Shown here piece by piece: positions 1-10,653 of a stretch of 64,000 bases of DNA. Positions within the stretch are counted from its first letter, which is position 1. Each line of letters begins with the position of its first letter. The translations under genes were made by a program, and so were the position numbers. Source of the DNA: Gyromitra esculenta (taxonomy: Eukaryota > Ascomycota > Pezizomycetes > Pezizales > Discinaceae); contig JBCAML010000015.1 in NCBI GenBank assembly GCA_038503075.1, forward strand, positions 1,548,823-1,612,822. The letters are read 5' to 3'. The notes beneath the pieces are model-generated. The model did no database searches and had not been told where the DNA came from. It saw nothing but the letters and a program-made list of their open reading frames with translations.

Positions 1-38
1 ATTTCATTGATATTGGCAGGTCTATTTCATAGGCGTAT
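1..38 (-). pseudogene. Element B integrase C-terminal fragment beyond A1
   Basis: The minus-strand sequence continues B's integrase frame (reading AYEIDLPISMK) once A1 and one CGTAT copy are removed, matching the usual gypsy integrase tail just after the GPFPI motif. It is only a fragment because the window starts here. Confidence 0.8.
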
Positions 39-767
39 TGTAAGACCGGTACTTCTTACCGCACAGGAAATCTCCAAGAAGCTTTAGATAACAATCTAGA
101 CGCTATAACCTGCCCGGTTGCTATCCGCAACACAATACACAGGCGCAAGTCCTAACTGCTTCTTATGAACCGCTAAAAGATAACCGTAGGGTTCAAAGTA
201 GGGATCGAGCAAAGTTCCGTGAAGAACTTCCAATAGTAAGGTTTTAATAACTAACGCTGAAGGGCCAAGGCCTTGCTAAGCGAGATAAAAGTAATTCACA
301 AGTAAAAGAGTAAATTGCACGGAAGTAATTTTGCTAGAAACAATATAATATTGATAAGGCTCGTTCTTCGTCGCTAATGATCAGGAAGAAGACCCTTCTC
401 AACGGTAGAACACTGGACTACTTATAGTAGTCAAGCGTCGAATACAAAGGCTATGTAATAACATGAACTAACATGAAGAAATCCCATAGACCCTGAAACG
501 CTTTCCTTCGCTCCTACCCCTCTCATTATCGTATGGCGTGATTGTCGGAATTAACCGGCGACGCAACGTATAAGCGAATCGGGGAAGTGTCGATCGAAAG
601 AGTCGGCCATTGATGACACAAGGAAACCAAACATCCAATCCGAATCTTATTAATAATCAACCAAGATTAATAATAACCGACATGGTCGGGGATTGAACGC
701 TAGTCCATATGTGTGCATCGTAAGCGAACTCAAGTCGTAACCAACTAAGCTACCAATAGGTATAACA
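39..767 (-). repeat. 3' LTR of element A1
   Basis: About 729 bp, matching 6968-7700 apart from a few substitutions and 1-bp indels. On the element strand it begins TGTTATACC and ends GGTCTTACA. Its first 90 nt on that strand carry Pol III-like A-box and B-box sequences. Confidence 0.95.
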
Positions 768-780
768 GTATCCCCCTCCT
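768..780 (-). other. Polypurine tract of element A1
   Basis: Minus-strand AGGAGGGGGATAC lies directly against the start of the 3' LTR, the position of the plus-strand DNA primer in LTR elements. In copy A2 the same site is shortened to AGGAGGATAA (17538-17547). Confidence 0.75.
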
Positions 781-978
781 AGGTTAGTCGTCCTCGTCTA
801 ACTATAATACAAAATAATTAACTGATTACAAAGTGGTTCTATAGCATCTTGGGTACGTAAAAACCACCGCGTTTACTTGGCCACGATGGAAAATTTTCCC
901 CTCAGCTAGTTTCTTTTTAGTAGTAAAACATTTTATACATATTCTAAACGCAAGGAAAGAATACAAATGTGAAACAGC

Positions 979-3900
979 TTATGGCTTAGGCTGTTGTGGG
1001 TAAAGACTGTGAAATTCGGCAATTGCTTCGGCTGCGTTGGCTAATCCTCCTTCGTCGGCAGGTTCCCATGAGTTCTCATCTTCCGGGTATCCCACCCATT
1101 TGATGAAGTAGAACATCCGGCTAATCGTTCGTCGTCCCACTTTGGTTTCTCTCTTCTCGCTTTTGACGATGTATTCCACCTCGTACTCATTGTCACCTTC
1201 AATGTCGTCAGGCGGCGGTCGGTCTTGTTTTCGGGTTTCCCTGACGCTTGTCCGGTATGGCTCGAGCAAGGATACATGGAAGGTGGGGAATATCCTCCAG
1301 CGACCTCCTGTATCTAAAGTGCAAGCTCTAGTACCGACTCGTGTAATCGGGAAGGGTCCGTATGACTTAGGGGCTAACTTTTTCGTTGGACGCTTGGTTC
1401 TAATGTTTCTGGCGTCGAGCATTACTAAATCTCCGACCAAGGATGGCTCCGCTTGTCGTTTCTTGTCAAAATATTTGGACATGTTTTCTCGGGTGGCTTT
1501 GAGCGAGGTAGTGGCAAAATCGTTTACTTTCTGAAGCCAATGTGCGTATAACTTTGACGCTGGATTCTTGACTTCGGTATCAATCGTCCAAGCTGTTCTG
1601 GGATGGAAACCATGATTGGCATAGAAGGGGCTGATTCCAGTGGCTGTGGCTTCGGCATTGTTGTACGCGAACTCCGCTAACGGCAGTAGGTCGTACCAGT
1701 CATCTTGGTCGTAGTTGACGAAGTTTCTTAGGTAGGCTTCCAGGACTTGATTAACCCTTTCGGTTTGTCCGTCGGTCTCAGGATGGAATGCGGTAGATTT
1801 GCTGGACTTAATGTCTAGAAGTTTGCATAATGAGGTCCAGAATTCCCCTGTGAACTTAGCATCTCGATCTGAAACAATTTCTTTCGGAAGCCCGTGAAGT
1901 TTCCAAACTTTGTCAACAAAAGCCTTTGCCACATCACTTGCTGTAGCTCTTTCTATTAGTGGGATGAAGTGCGCCATCTTGGTAAACCTGTCAACTACTA
2001 CACATATTTGGGTGAATCCTCTCGACTCGGGTAACTGGACGATGAAGTCTGTTGATATCGACATCCATGGAGCGTATGGGGTCTCTAGCGGTTGCAGGAG
2101 TCCATATTTCTTATGACGCACGGATTTGTTATGTTGGCATGGATCGCATGAGCGGACGTAATCTGTAATCCACTCGGTCATATGAGGCCAGTAGAAGTTC
2201 CGCTGAACAAGTTCTGTGGTTTTGTCCATGCCAAAGTGCCCTGCTATCTTGGAGTCGTGTTCATTTTCTAAAATGGTAGTTTTGATTTCATCATCGTTAG
2301 GGATTGTTAGCCTGTTTTTCCAATAGAGGAGTTCCTCCATCACTGTGTAGTGTTGTAGCCTCTTGATTTCGCTGCCAGCTTTAACTAAGTCTCGAATTTC
2401 CTTATAGTCTTCGTCAGACTCGACCTTCCTTTTAACCTGCTCCAAAAAGTCCGAATTAAATTTAAGGACTTGAAGCGCTTTGAGGGATGCTGATGAAATA
2501 AGTAGCTCCTCGTGTGTTGTATTAGGATTAAAATTATAATGGTGATGATTGCCATTTGAGTCCAGCTCGGTGAAGTGTAACGGGTCATCGTTTTGGTTTT
2601 GTACAATTGTGTTATCGTCTTTTCTATGAATTAAGGATATAACGATTGACTTACTGGGACGGCCAGTCATATCGACTTGGCCGCTTCGGAACATGGCTTC
2701 TGTAGGCTGTGTTGTATCCTCCTTAGGACGATACTCCGGTCGTCTTGATAATGCATCTGGCTTTCCTCCCGCTGATCCAGGTCGATATATGATTTTAAAG
2801 TCGAATGACGATAAATATTCCGCCCATCTAGCCTGTCGTCGATTTAGGATCCTTGTCTCCTTCATGAAATATTCGAGATTTTTATGGTCCGTATAGACGA
2901 TCGCTTGGTGCTTGCTTCCTTCTAGGTAATGTCGCCATTCCTTGAAGGCGGTTACTATCGCGAGTAGTTCTTTATCGTGCACCTCGTAGTTAAGTTCGGC
3001 TTTATTAAATTTTCTGGAATGGAATGCTACGGGATGTAGCTTGCTATCGATGATCTGCGAGAGGACGCAACCTAGCGCATAGTCTGAGGCGTCGGTTTCT
3101 ACCACAGTCTGTCGTTCCGGCGCAAAGTGACAAAGGATGGGTGCTGTCGTGAAGGCAACTTTTAGGTACTCGAAAGCTATCGCTTGACGGTCACCCCATT
3201 GGAATTTCTTGGGGTCCCCTTTGGTTAACTCGGTTAAGGGACTTGCAACTTGGGAGAAATTTTCGATGAACCGTCGGTAAAAATTGGCGAATCCAATGAA
3301 TACCTGAACATCGCGTATGCTCTTCGGGGTTTCCCATGAAAGGATTGACTCGACCTTCTTCATTGACATAGACACGCCTTTGTCAGAAATTATGTATCCT
3401 AAAAACTCAACTTCTCGCAAATGAAAGTAGCTTTTCTTAATGGATACTGCCAAACCCTCGTCCTCCAACCGCTGCAGGACTCTGGTCACCAAGGCCTCAT
3501 GTTCCTCGAGGGTCTTTGAGTAGATGAGGATGTCGTCAATATAAACCACGACCCCTTGGTCCAGAAATTCGCGGAGCACCTGATGCATCATATCTTGAAA
3601 GGTTGCGGGGGCATTTGCCAAGCCGAAAGGCATGACTGTGTACTCGAAATGACCATATCTTGTACGAAACGCTGTTTTCCACTCATCGCCTTCTTTGATA
3701 CGGATCTGGTGAAAGCCGTCTTTGAGGTCCAGTTTGGTAAAGATCGAAGCCCCATTGACTCTATCACGCAATTCGGACATTAGCGGCAGAGGGTATCGGT
3801 TCTTTACTGTCACCTTGTTCAAGCCACGGTAATCTACGCATAGTCGTAGCCCTCCGTCTGGTTTCGGCGCGAATAATATGGGCGACCCAGCAGGTGACTT

Positions 3901-4584
3901 GCTTGGCCGTATCTTCCCTTCGGCCACCATTTTGTCCAAGTACTTCCGGAGAATCTCAAGTTCTTTTTCCGAAAGTTTATAGATTGGACCCCACGGGGCG
4001 GTTGTCCCATGCTCGAGATCAATAGCGTGATCGAATGGCCTTCGTTCTGGCAAGGATTCCTGGATGGGAGTGCCGAATAGACTGACAAATCGGTGGTATG
4101 CTCCCGGGAGAGTCTTCAGAAGTTCAGTTTCTTCGTCATCGATTGCACGCACCATGCCAATTATTCGGGCATTCTCGTCCAGGCCCAGCCATTCGTCATA
4201 TTCGATATTGTTCTCGGTATTAAGAGGAGCAGTCGTCACAGAGCACTGGTTACAGCAACCAGGAGATTCGAACTTCCAGTTTGCGTGGTCGTAAGGGTTT
4301 TCCAACCGGTGACTCGTCAACCACCAACCCCCTGGCACTATCAAGTCTAACCCAGCCTCGACTGGCCCAATCTCGCAAGATACATTAGATGTATGATTAT
4401 TCCCTATGATCATAGTAATAGGGTTAGTAAAGGCTTGTCCCGCTCCAACCACTTCTTCACCTGTGAAGTTTCTAATGGTTAACGGGACGTCTCTTTGCAC
4501 CTTTGGGACCGACCATTTCCTAACAAACAAAGGGGACAAGAGAAAAACATTAGCTCCAGAATCTAGCAATACATTGACTACCAC
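979..4584 (-). CDS. pol: Pol polyprotein of element A1 (PR-RT-RNaseH-IN-chromodomain)
   Basis: An open frame of 1201 codons carries all enzymes for reverse transcription and integration. Visible in order: retropepsin with LLDSGAN near residue 8; reverse transcriptase with LRLCVDYRGLN and catalytic YIDD; RNase H with [10 protein letters not shown] and TDHKNLEYF; an integrase His/Cys zinc region (HFGMDK...CDPCQ); an integrase core with VSDRDAKFTGEFW and ETDGQTERVNQ; and a C-terminal chromodomain ending FIKWVGYPEDENSWEP. Chromodomains steer such elements to marked chromatin in known chromoviruses. The frame is -1 to gag and stays open upstream only to a TAA at 4693-4695. In copy A2 that codon is AAA, so A1 probably cannot make a Gag-Pol fusion by shifting at the gag end. 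No ATG precedes the protease motif in this frame. Confidence 0.93.
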   Translation of the reverse strand: MVVNVLLDSGANVFLLSPLFVRKWSVPKVQRDVPLTIRNFTGEEVVGAGQAFTNPITMIIGNNHTSNVSCEIGPVEAGLDLIVPGGWWLTSHRLENPYDHANWKFESPGCCNQCSVTTAPLNTENNIEYDEWLGLDENARIIGMVRAIDDEETELLKTLPGAYHRFVSLFGTPIQESLPERRPFDHAIDLEHGTTAPWGPIYKLSEKELEILRKYLDKMVAEGKIRPSKSPAGSPILFAPKPDGGLRLCVDYRGLNKVTVKNRYPLPLMSELRDRVNGASIFTKLDLKDGFHQIRIKEGDEWKTAFRTRYGHFEYTVMPFGLANAPATFQDMMHQVLREFLDQGVVVYIDDILIYSKTLEEHEALVTRVLQRLEDEGLAVSIKKSYFHLREVEFLGYIISDKGVSMSMKKVESILSWETPKSIRDVQVFIGFANFYRRFIENFSQVASPLTELTKGDPKKFQWGDRQAIAFEYLKVAFTTAPILCHFAPERQTVVETDASDYALGCVLSQIIDSKLHPVAFHSRKFNKAELNYEVHDKELLAIVTAFKEWRHYLEGSKHQAIVYTDHKNLEYFMKETRILNRRQARWAEYLSSFDFKIIYRPGSAGGKPDALSRRPEYRPKEDTTQPTEAMFRSGQVDMTGRPSKSIVISLIHRKDDNTIVQNQNDDPLHFTELDSNGNHHHYNFNPNTTHEELLISSASLKALQVLKFNSDFLEQVKRKVESDEDYKEIRDLVKAGSEIKRLQHYTVMEELLYWKNRLTIPNDDEIKTTILENEHDSKIAGHFGMDKTTELVQRNFYWPHMTEWITDYVRSCDPCQHNKSVRHKKYGLLQPLETPYAPWMSISTDFIVQLPESRGFTQICVVVDRFTKMAHFIPLIERATASDVAKAFVDKVWKLHGLPKEIVSDRDAKFTGEFWTSLCKLLDIKSSKSTAFHPETDGQTERVNQVLEAYLRNFVNYDQDDWYDLLPLAEFAYNNAEATATGISPFYANHGFHPRTAWTIDTEVKNPASKLYAHWLQKVNDFATTSLKATRENMSKYFDKKRQAEPSLVGDLVMLDARNIRTKRPTKKLAPKSYGPFPITRVGTRACTLDTGGRWRIFPTFHVSLLEPYRTSVRETRKQDRPPPDDIEGDNEYEVEYIVKSEKRETKVGRRTISRMFYFIKWVGYPEDENSWEPADEGGLANAAEAIAEFHSLYPQQPKP

Positions 4585-4808
4585 CTTCCTTCCATTGATT
4601 ACCAGTAGCGCTTGCCCTCGGGGCCGCTCGTATACGGTGGGTTCTGTATGTTGTTTTTTGTTGGACGATTCCGAAGAGTCGTCCTCCTTTCTTTATCGTT
4701 TGTTTTTGTATTTTTCGGTCTCAAGGATTGAGACAATTCTTTCTTCGATTGCCAGGGTTTCGAATGTTTGGTTAACGTCTGCTACCTCCTGGCCCGCCGG
4801 TAGTCGAC

Positions 4809-6926
4809 CTAGTGAAAATTCTCTGACATTTCTTCGTCAGAATTTGTATTTGCATAAAGATTAACAGGGGTCCTGGAGATCCGCCCCTTTGGAGCGGTAA
4901 CTCCGCTCACGGCCCCTTTTGCAGGTGGCGCTGTCGCGGCCCTCGTCTTGGGCGCTAGCTTCAAACGCTTCTCTAATGCATCCCCAGCACTCTGCTCATT
5001 CTTTTCGGGCTTGACCCATTTTCGTTTACGACTGGCGCGGGCTTGCGCAGATGATACCGTTCGAGGTTCCTTCATGTCGCACGTCTTCCAGTGACAGTCG
5101 GGCCGACCACACCTAGTGCAGTGTTTCGCCCGTCTGCGTCGGTCAACTAGGTCCTGACTTACCCCTTCATGAGCAGCCTTCCAACCCGAGGCATCTCCGG
5201 TGCTGTTAGTGGGGGGAGGGGCATCCTTTTTAGGGGTATCCTCCTTGACATTACTTTTTGAGTCCTTCTTGACTCTGCTTTTGAACCCCTTTTCCCGACG
5301 TTCCTCCTGCTTTTTCTCCTCCTTTTTCCCACGACCATCCGTGGCTGGGAGACCTCTATTCTCCAGTTTCTGGTGATACAAATACTCCTCCCACAACCTT
5401 CCTCTTGATCGTAAGGCCTCCAGCCATTGCACATCATCGTCAAACGGACCACAACCTACCATCAACTCTCGTATCTTGAGAGGGATCTTTGCTTCGACCT
5501 TCATCCTCCACAGTGTCCCAGCCATCCCAACCTTTATGTTTAGGTTGCTCATTTTGAGGATATATTCCTCAACGGTTGTGTAAGGTACACGATCCATGGC
5601 ATATATGGCATCGCGTTTTTCGTCCGGAGAGCAGAATACTTCCTTCATCTTTAGTGAGAAGGTTGCCCAATAGGCGTACTCCGGTTCCTGGATTTGTCCT
5701 TCGGCTCCGTCCATCTTGTTGGTATACATAACAACGTATGGTCGAGCCTTGTTTCCTTCACAACGGCTGGCGGCATAGTGGATTTTGTGTCGGTCGCTGG
5801 TCCAAAGCCACTCATTCATCTCAAAATATACTTCGCAGCTTCGGATCCATGCTCTGAGATCCTGGTTTGTGGCAGCAGTGAATTTTTCTGGTTCACCGAT
5901 CGGGATCTTGTGGTGTCGAGATGACGGTGATGCTTGGGGGTACCTGTGATCAATGGTGATTACCATCTCACCAGGGTTATTTGGGGGGGATGGCGGTGGA
6001 GGAGCATTACTTGGTGTCCTCCGCCACCGGTTTTCTCTTTCTCTTCTTCTGTTGGCCAGCCATCGATTGGTATCTTCGATGTTCTTTCTGGCCCTTTCTT
6101 CCTCCGAATCATCCAATGACGATCCGTCACCTGATCCAGTGGCGCCAGCACCAACACGGTAATTAGGTCCATGTGGGGGCTGCCCACCATTACCCCCGTG
6201 TGCTCTGGAGGGTTCACCTCGTTCACTTTGGGCTGGTTCCTTTCCTTTCTCGCTTCTAGTGGGTGACAGTTGGGGTGCATGAATACAGCCGCTGAGGCCT
6301 GCTTCTGATCGGGCTGGTAGTTCTGACTGAGCACGAATATGTTGAGTGATCTGACTGAGTAACACTCCCTGATCGTTAAGCTGACTTCGTTGTCTTTGCA
6401 TTTCTCCTACTGTTTCCCCCACTATAGCTTCGACTACCGTTTCCACCCTTCCAATGCGCTGGTGTGCCTCATGTCCTTGCTGTTGCAGGGCCAGGCCAAT
6501 GTTATTACCAAGACCGTGAACCAGTACCTCGATACGGGCGAGTTCTTCGGCCGAGAACTCCTGTTGGTCTGCCATGCGCTGCTGGATATGGGTTAGGCTT
6601 AGATATTGAGTTTGAGCCTGTGAGTTAAGTTGGTTTAGGGCAACGGTGTTTCCTGCCTGAGCCTCTTCTTGCCTTAGTACAACGTGTCTAAAGGCTTCGT
6701 TTAGCGTAAGCATGAGATTATCACGCTGTGCATGAACATCCTCAATTTGAGCACTGCTCCGTAGGAATTGCGGATGAGGCGTGAAGTGTTTTGGAATGAA
6801 GGGCTTAGGAGCGGGTGTGAGATGGGTAGTTCTTCGACGGGCCAAGGAGTTCCTCGAAGAGTGTCTCGAGATGGGATCCTCAGAACCGTCAGACATGTCT
6901 GTATCCATCACAAATACGTCCGCCAT
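4809..6926 (-). CDS. gag: Gag-like structural protein of element A1
   Basis: 705 codons starting MADVFVMDTDMSD, 41 nt inside the 5' LTR boundary. The N-terminal half is glutamine-rich and helical. A basic and proline-rich middle region follows, then a retrotransposon-gag-like region (MNEWLWTSDRHKIHYAASR) and a C-terminal zinc knuckle-like motif, HCTRCGRPDCHWKTC, whose spacing fits CX2CX4CX4C better than the usual CCHC. It would form the particle and bind element RNA. The stop overlaps the -1 pol frame by about 28 nt. I see no canonical X-XXY-YYZ slippery heptamer in that overlap. The frame is uninterrupted, unlike in copy A2. Confidence 0.88.
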   Translation of the reverse strand: MADVFVMDTDMSDGSEDPISRHSSRNSLARRRTTHLTPAPKPFIPKHFTPHPQFLRSSAQIEDVHAQRDNLMLTLNEAFRHVVLRQEEAQAGNTVALNQLNSQAQTQYLSLTHIQQRMADQQEFSAEELARIEVLVHGLGNNIGLALQQQGHEAHQRIGRVETVVEAIVGETVGEMQRQRSQLNDQGVLLSQITQHIRAQSELPARSEAGLSGCIHAPQLSPTRSEKGKEPAQSERGEPSRAHGGNGGQPPHGPNYRVGAGATGSGDGSSLDDSEEERARKNIEDTNRWLANRRRERENRWRRTPSNAPPPPSPPNNPGEMVITIDHRYPQASPSSRHHKIPIGEPEKFTAATNQDLRAWIRSCEVYFEMNEWLWTSDRHKIHYAASRCEGNKARPYVVMYTNKMDGAEGQIQEPEYAYWATFSLKMKEVFCSPDEKRDAIYAMDRVPYTTVEEYILKMSNLNIKVGMAGTLWRMKVEAKIPLKIRELMVGCGPFDDDVQWLEALRSRGRLWEEYLYHQKLENRGLPATDGRGKKEEKKQEERREKGFKSRVKKDSKSNVKEDTPKKDAPPPTNSTGDASGWKAAHEGVSQDLVDRRRRAKHCTRCGRPDCHWKTCDMKEPRTVSSAQARASRKRKWVKPEKNEQSAGDALEKRLKLAPKTRAATAPPAKGAVSGVTAPKGRISRTPVNLYANTNSDEEMSENFH

Positions 6927-6945
6927 TATAGTTGAATAACCAAAG

Positions 6946-6965
6946 TATTGATATGCCTATCAATA
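6946..6965 (-). promoter_or_regulatory. Candidate primer-binding site/hairpin of element A1
   Basis: Immediately inside the 5' LTR is a perfect 8-bp inverted repeat (TATTGATA, 4-nt loop GGCA on the element strand, TATCAATA). There is no TGG at the LTR edge, so an ordinary tRNA primer site is not apparent. The sequence ATATTGATAGGC here pairs, with one bulged base, with GCCTTATCAATAT inside the LTR (7278-7290). This resembles the self-priming known for the Tf1/sushi group. Mechanism inferred, not shown. Confidence 0.45.
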
Positions 6966-6967
6966 TC

Positions 6968-7700
6968 TGTAAGACCGGTACTTCTTACCGCACAGGAAAT
7001 CTTCAAGAAGCTTTAGATAACAATCTAGACGCTATAACCTGCCCGGTTGCTATCCGCAACACAATACACAGGCGCAAGTCCTAACTGCTTCTTATGAACC
7101 GCTAAAAGATAACCGTAGGGTTCAAAGTAGGGATCGAGCAAAGTTCCGTGAAGAACTTCCAATAGTAAGGTTTTAATAACTAATCGCTGAAGGGCCAAGG
7201 CCTTGCTAAGCGAGATAAAAGTAATTCACAAGTAAAAGGGTAAATTGCACGGAAGTAATTTTCTTAGAAACAATATAATATTGATAAGGCTCGTTCTTCG
7301 TCATTAATGATCAGGAAGAAGACCCATTCTCAACGGTAGAAACATTTGGACTACTTATAGTAGTCAAGCGTCGAATACAAAGGCTATGTAATAACATGAA
7401 CTAACATGAAGAAATCCCATAGACCCTGAAACGCTTTCCTTCGCTCCTACCCCTCTCATTATCGTATGGCGTGATTGTCGGAATTAACCGGCGACGCAAC
7501 GTATAAGCGAATCGGGGAAGTGTCGATCGAAAGAGTCGGCCATTGATGACACAAGGAAACCAAACATCCAATCCGAATCTTATTAATAATCAACCAAGAT
7601 TAATAATAACCGACATGGTCGGGGATTGAACGCTAGTCCATATGTGTGCATCGTAAGCGAACTCAAGTCGTAACCAACTAAGCTACCAATAGGTATAACA
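6968..7700 (-). repeat. 5' LTR of element A1
   Basis: About 733 bp, TG...CA bounded, followed by target duplication CGTAT (7701-7705). It differs from the 3' LTR by around 1.5 percent on a by-eye comparison, including small indels near 7183 and 7340. Confidence 0.95.
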
Positions 7701-10653
7701 CGTATGCTGAGATTATCCTCTTTATAGGAAAGGGGCCGCTCCATTTCCAGTCTAGTTTCCTCGAATTCCTGGTGGTTCTCATATTCTTCATGGACACGAA
7801 GACTTGGTCATCGACTTTGAACGAAGGGGCAGGGGTACGGTGCCGGTTGGTACTAGTCTTGTGAATATCTTGGGCCGTTCTCATCTGTATTCGAAGGAAG
7901 TCTCTAAGTTCTTCCATCTTTGAAGCAAAGAGGTTGGCATCAAGGGTTTGCGGGGAACGATCGTTAGAAACGATGGAAGTGTCAAAGCGAGGGTGATAGC
8001 CGTAATTGGCGAAAAAGGGGGTGGCCTTAGTACTGGCCGATTCCTGGTTATTAGCAGCGAACTCGGCAATTGGTAACCATTTAGCCCAGTCATCTTGTTG
8101 GTACGAAATATAGCAACGAAGATATTGCTCCATGACAGCATTGAGACGCTCGGTTTGACCATCCGTCTCCGGGTGAAAAGACGTTGACATACGAGCGGAA
8201 ATATTGAGGCGTTGACAGAGGTGTTTCCAAAACTTAGCGGTAAACTGCGTTCCTCTATCGGAGGTGATATGGGAAGGTAGTCCGTGGAGTTTCCAAACGT
8301 TTTGGAGATAGAGTTCCGCAGTTTGTTCAGCATTGACGGTGGTGTTGCAGGGGATCAAGTGTCGCATTTTTGATAGTCTATCTACTACAACCATTATTGC
8401 ATTAAAACCATCAGATTCGGGGAGACCAGTGACAAAATCCATCGATAGTTCTTCCCAGGGGCGGTTAGGAATTGGGAGTGGTTTAAGGACGCCGTGGGTA
8501 CCAAGGGTATTAGGCTTTGCTCGTCGACAGGTATGGCAGTTTCGGGTATATCGTCCAATGTACTCTCTCATTTTTGGCCAATAAAAATGCCTAGAGATGA
8601 GTTCAAAGGATTTTTCACGTCCTGGATGGCCGGCAGAGGGGGCGTCGTGATATCTTTGCAGGATGAGAACGCGGAGAGGGTCATGATCGGGGACATAGAA
8701 CTTTTGTCGATATAAAAGATAGCCATTTCTCTCGGTGCAATCGCCTAGGGTGATTTCCTTGGATTGTTGTTCGCCATTCTTAAGTGCTAATAGAATTTTT
8801 TGTGGGAATGGGTCAGCAATATATCCGTGGTTCATCAAGGTCTCGAGGGGGGCATCCAATTCAGCGGGTTCGTTTGATAAAGAACCCGAAAACAAACTCA
8901 GCTTAGGATCAAGGTTCTTTTCTTTCAAGACTACCTGATGTTGGTGTTGTAGTCTTTCATCCCCTTCTTCAGGGAGATCTCCTGATCTCCGAGTCAATGC
9001 GTCCGGCTTCCCTCCTTGTACTCCTGGTCGATAGGTAATTACGAAGTCAAAGCGTGAGAGGTACTCTGCCCATCTGACTTGTCTCCTATTGAGTTGTTTC
9101 GTCGTCATGAAGTATTCTAGGTTCTTATGGTCGGTGATGACGGAAATAGGCAGTTCAGAGCCTTCGAGTTCCGGTCTCCATTCTTCAAAACAGCGAATGA
9201 TGGCTAGGAGTTCTTTATCGTAGATTTCATAATTACATTCGGCTGGCGAGTGTTTTTTAGAAAAGAAAGCCACGGGGTGGAGTACGCCGTTATCGTCGAG
9301 CTGGGAAAGAACACCGCCGGAGACGAAGTCAGAAGCATCGGATTCAACAAAGATTTTCTTCCGGGGATCGAAGTGGATGAGTACCGGTGCTTTGGTAAAA
9401 GCATCTTTGAGTGCTTCGAATGCTAATTCGGCTTCAACTGTCCATTCAAAGACAGTGCCTTTTTTAGTGAACGCAGTAAGGGGGGCAGCGAGGCGTGAGA
9501 ATCCTAAAATAAATCTCCGGTAGAAATTTGCGAAACCTAAGAATGCTTGGACATCCTTAATACATTTGGGTCGGTTCCAATCTCGTACGGCCTTGAGCTT
9601 GTCTTCGTCCATTTTAATGCCTTCAGGAGTAAGGATTAAACCGAGGTATTTGATTGATTGTACGTGGAATTCGCATTTCTCCGGTTTAAGGAGGATGTTA
9701 TTGGCTTTGAGGGCGTCTAGAACTTGTCTGACATGCACTTTGTGTTCGGCGAGAGTGTCGCTATAGATGAGGATGTCATCGAGGTATGCTGTGCAGAAGA
9801 GGTCCAGATATTCTCGGAGGGAATCGTTTACAAACCGTTGAAAGGTACCAGGTGCGTTGGTAAGGCCGAATGGCATTACCATGTACTCGTATAGGCCATA
9901 TCGAGTTCGGAAAGCAGTTTTCCATTCTTCCCCTTCGGCAATGCGGATTTGATGAAAACCATCACGGAGATCAAGCTTTGAATACCATTGGGCTTTCGCA
10001 AGTCGGTCCAATGTTTCTTTGATCAGGGGGGATGTATAGCGGTCTTTCACGGTAAGGGCATTAAGGCCACGATAGTCTACACATAGGCGAAGGGATCCGT
10101 CAGGTTTGGCAGCAAAGAGGACGGGAGAGCCGGCAGAGGAAGAGCTTGCGCGAATAAAGCCTTTCTCTAGGTTGTCTTCGATATATTTTTTCAAGACCAG
10201 GAGTTCATCTCGAGACATGCCATAGAGGGGTCCAAACGGTGGTTCCTTGCCTTCTTGCAGGGTGATCTTGTGGTCATAGGGTCGTCGGGGGGGGAGTCCT
10301 TGGGCCTTAGCTTTGTCGAACATGTCTAGATATTCATGGTATTCGGCGGGTATTCGTTGCCTCCACTCTTCTTTAGTAGTCTTGCTATCAAGGACTCTAT
10401 TGATTTCGTAGAGGGACATAGAATAAACTTGGATACCCTTTTTTCTAGCAAGCATGCGGAAACTAGCGGCGCCAATAAAGGCGGCGTTAAGCTTGTTTGG
10501 GGGGATAGCAGTGGCGGAAACGATAGGTTGCTTTGGGGCACAGTGGGTGGTGCAGAATTTAGAATTAAATTCAATGCTTTTGTTGGCGAACTGTAGATGA
10601 ATGTCATGAAGATTCATCCAGGGGATGCCAAGTACTAGGGGGTAGTGTCCTAG
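7701..10653 (-). pseudogene. pol: Element B Pol: protease tail, RT, RNase H and integrase, cut at both ends
   Basis: A long open frame encodes the end of the protease domain (HYPLVLGIPWMNLHDI), reverse transcriptase (LRLCVDYRGLN; catalytic YLDD), RNase H ([24 protein letters not shown]), an integrase zinc region (HPGREKSFELI...CHTCRRAK) and core (SMDFVTGLPES, SDRGTQFTAKFW, ETDGQTERLNAV), ending at GPFPIKRIISAY where A1 begins. All catalytic RT and integrase residues that I can see are present. It is labelled broken only because A1 truncates the integrase and A2 separates it from the protease active site and gag. The last few codons at 7678-7700 read into the A1 LTR. Confidence 0.9.

Larger units (their letters stand above)
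39..7700 (-). mobile_element. Ty3/gypsy chromodomain LTR retrotransposon, copy A1 (full length)
   Basis: Complete element with LTRs at 39-767 and 6968-7700, both with TG...CA ends when read on the minus strand, gag then pol, and a polypurine tract next to the 3' LTR. The 5-bp sequence CGTAT at 34-38 is repeated at 7701-7705, a perfect target-site duplication. The flanks are parts of another gypsy element (B): removing A1 plus one CGTAT joins B's integrase frame without a shift. The two LTRs differ at roughly a dozen positions by eye, so the insertion is fairly young. Pol order PR-RT-RNaseH-IN with a terminal chromodomain places it among the chromoviruses. It is nearly intact, but a TAA codon lies between gag and protease (see pol). 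Confidence 0.96.

Noticed and set aside
1142..1534. 130-codon plus-strand ORF opposite element A1 pol
   Set aside because: Antisense shadow of the integrase and chromodomain region. Other antisense or overlapping ORFs in the two pol and gag genes are treated the same way.
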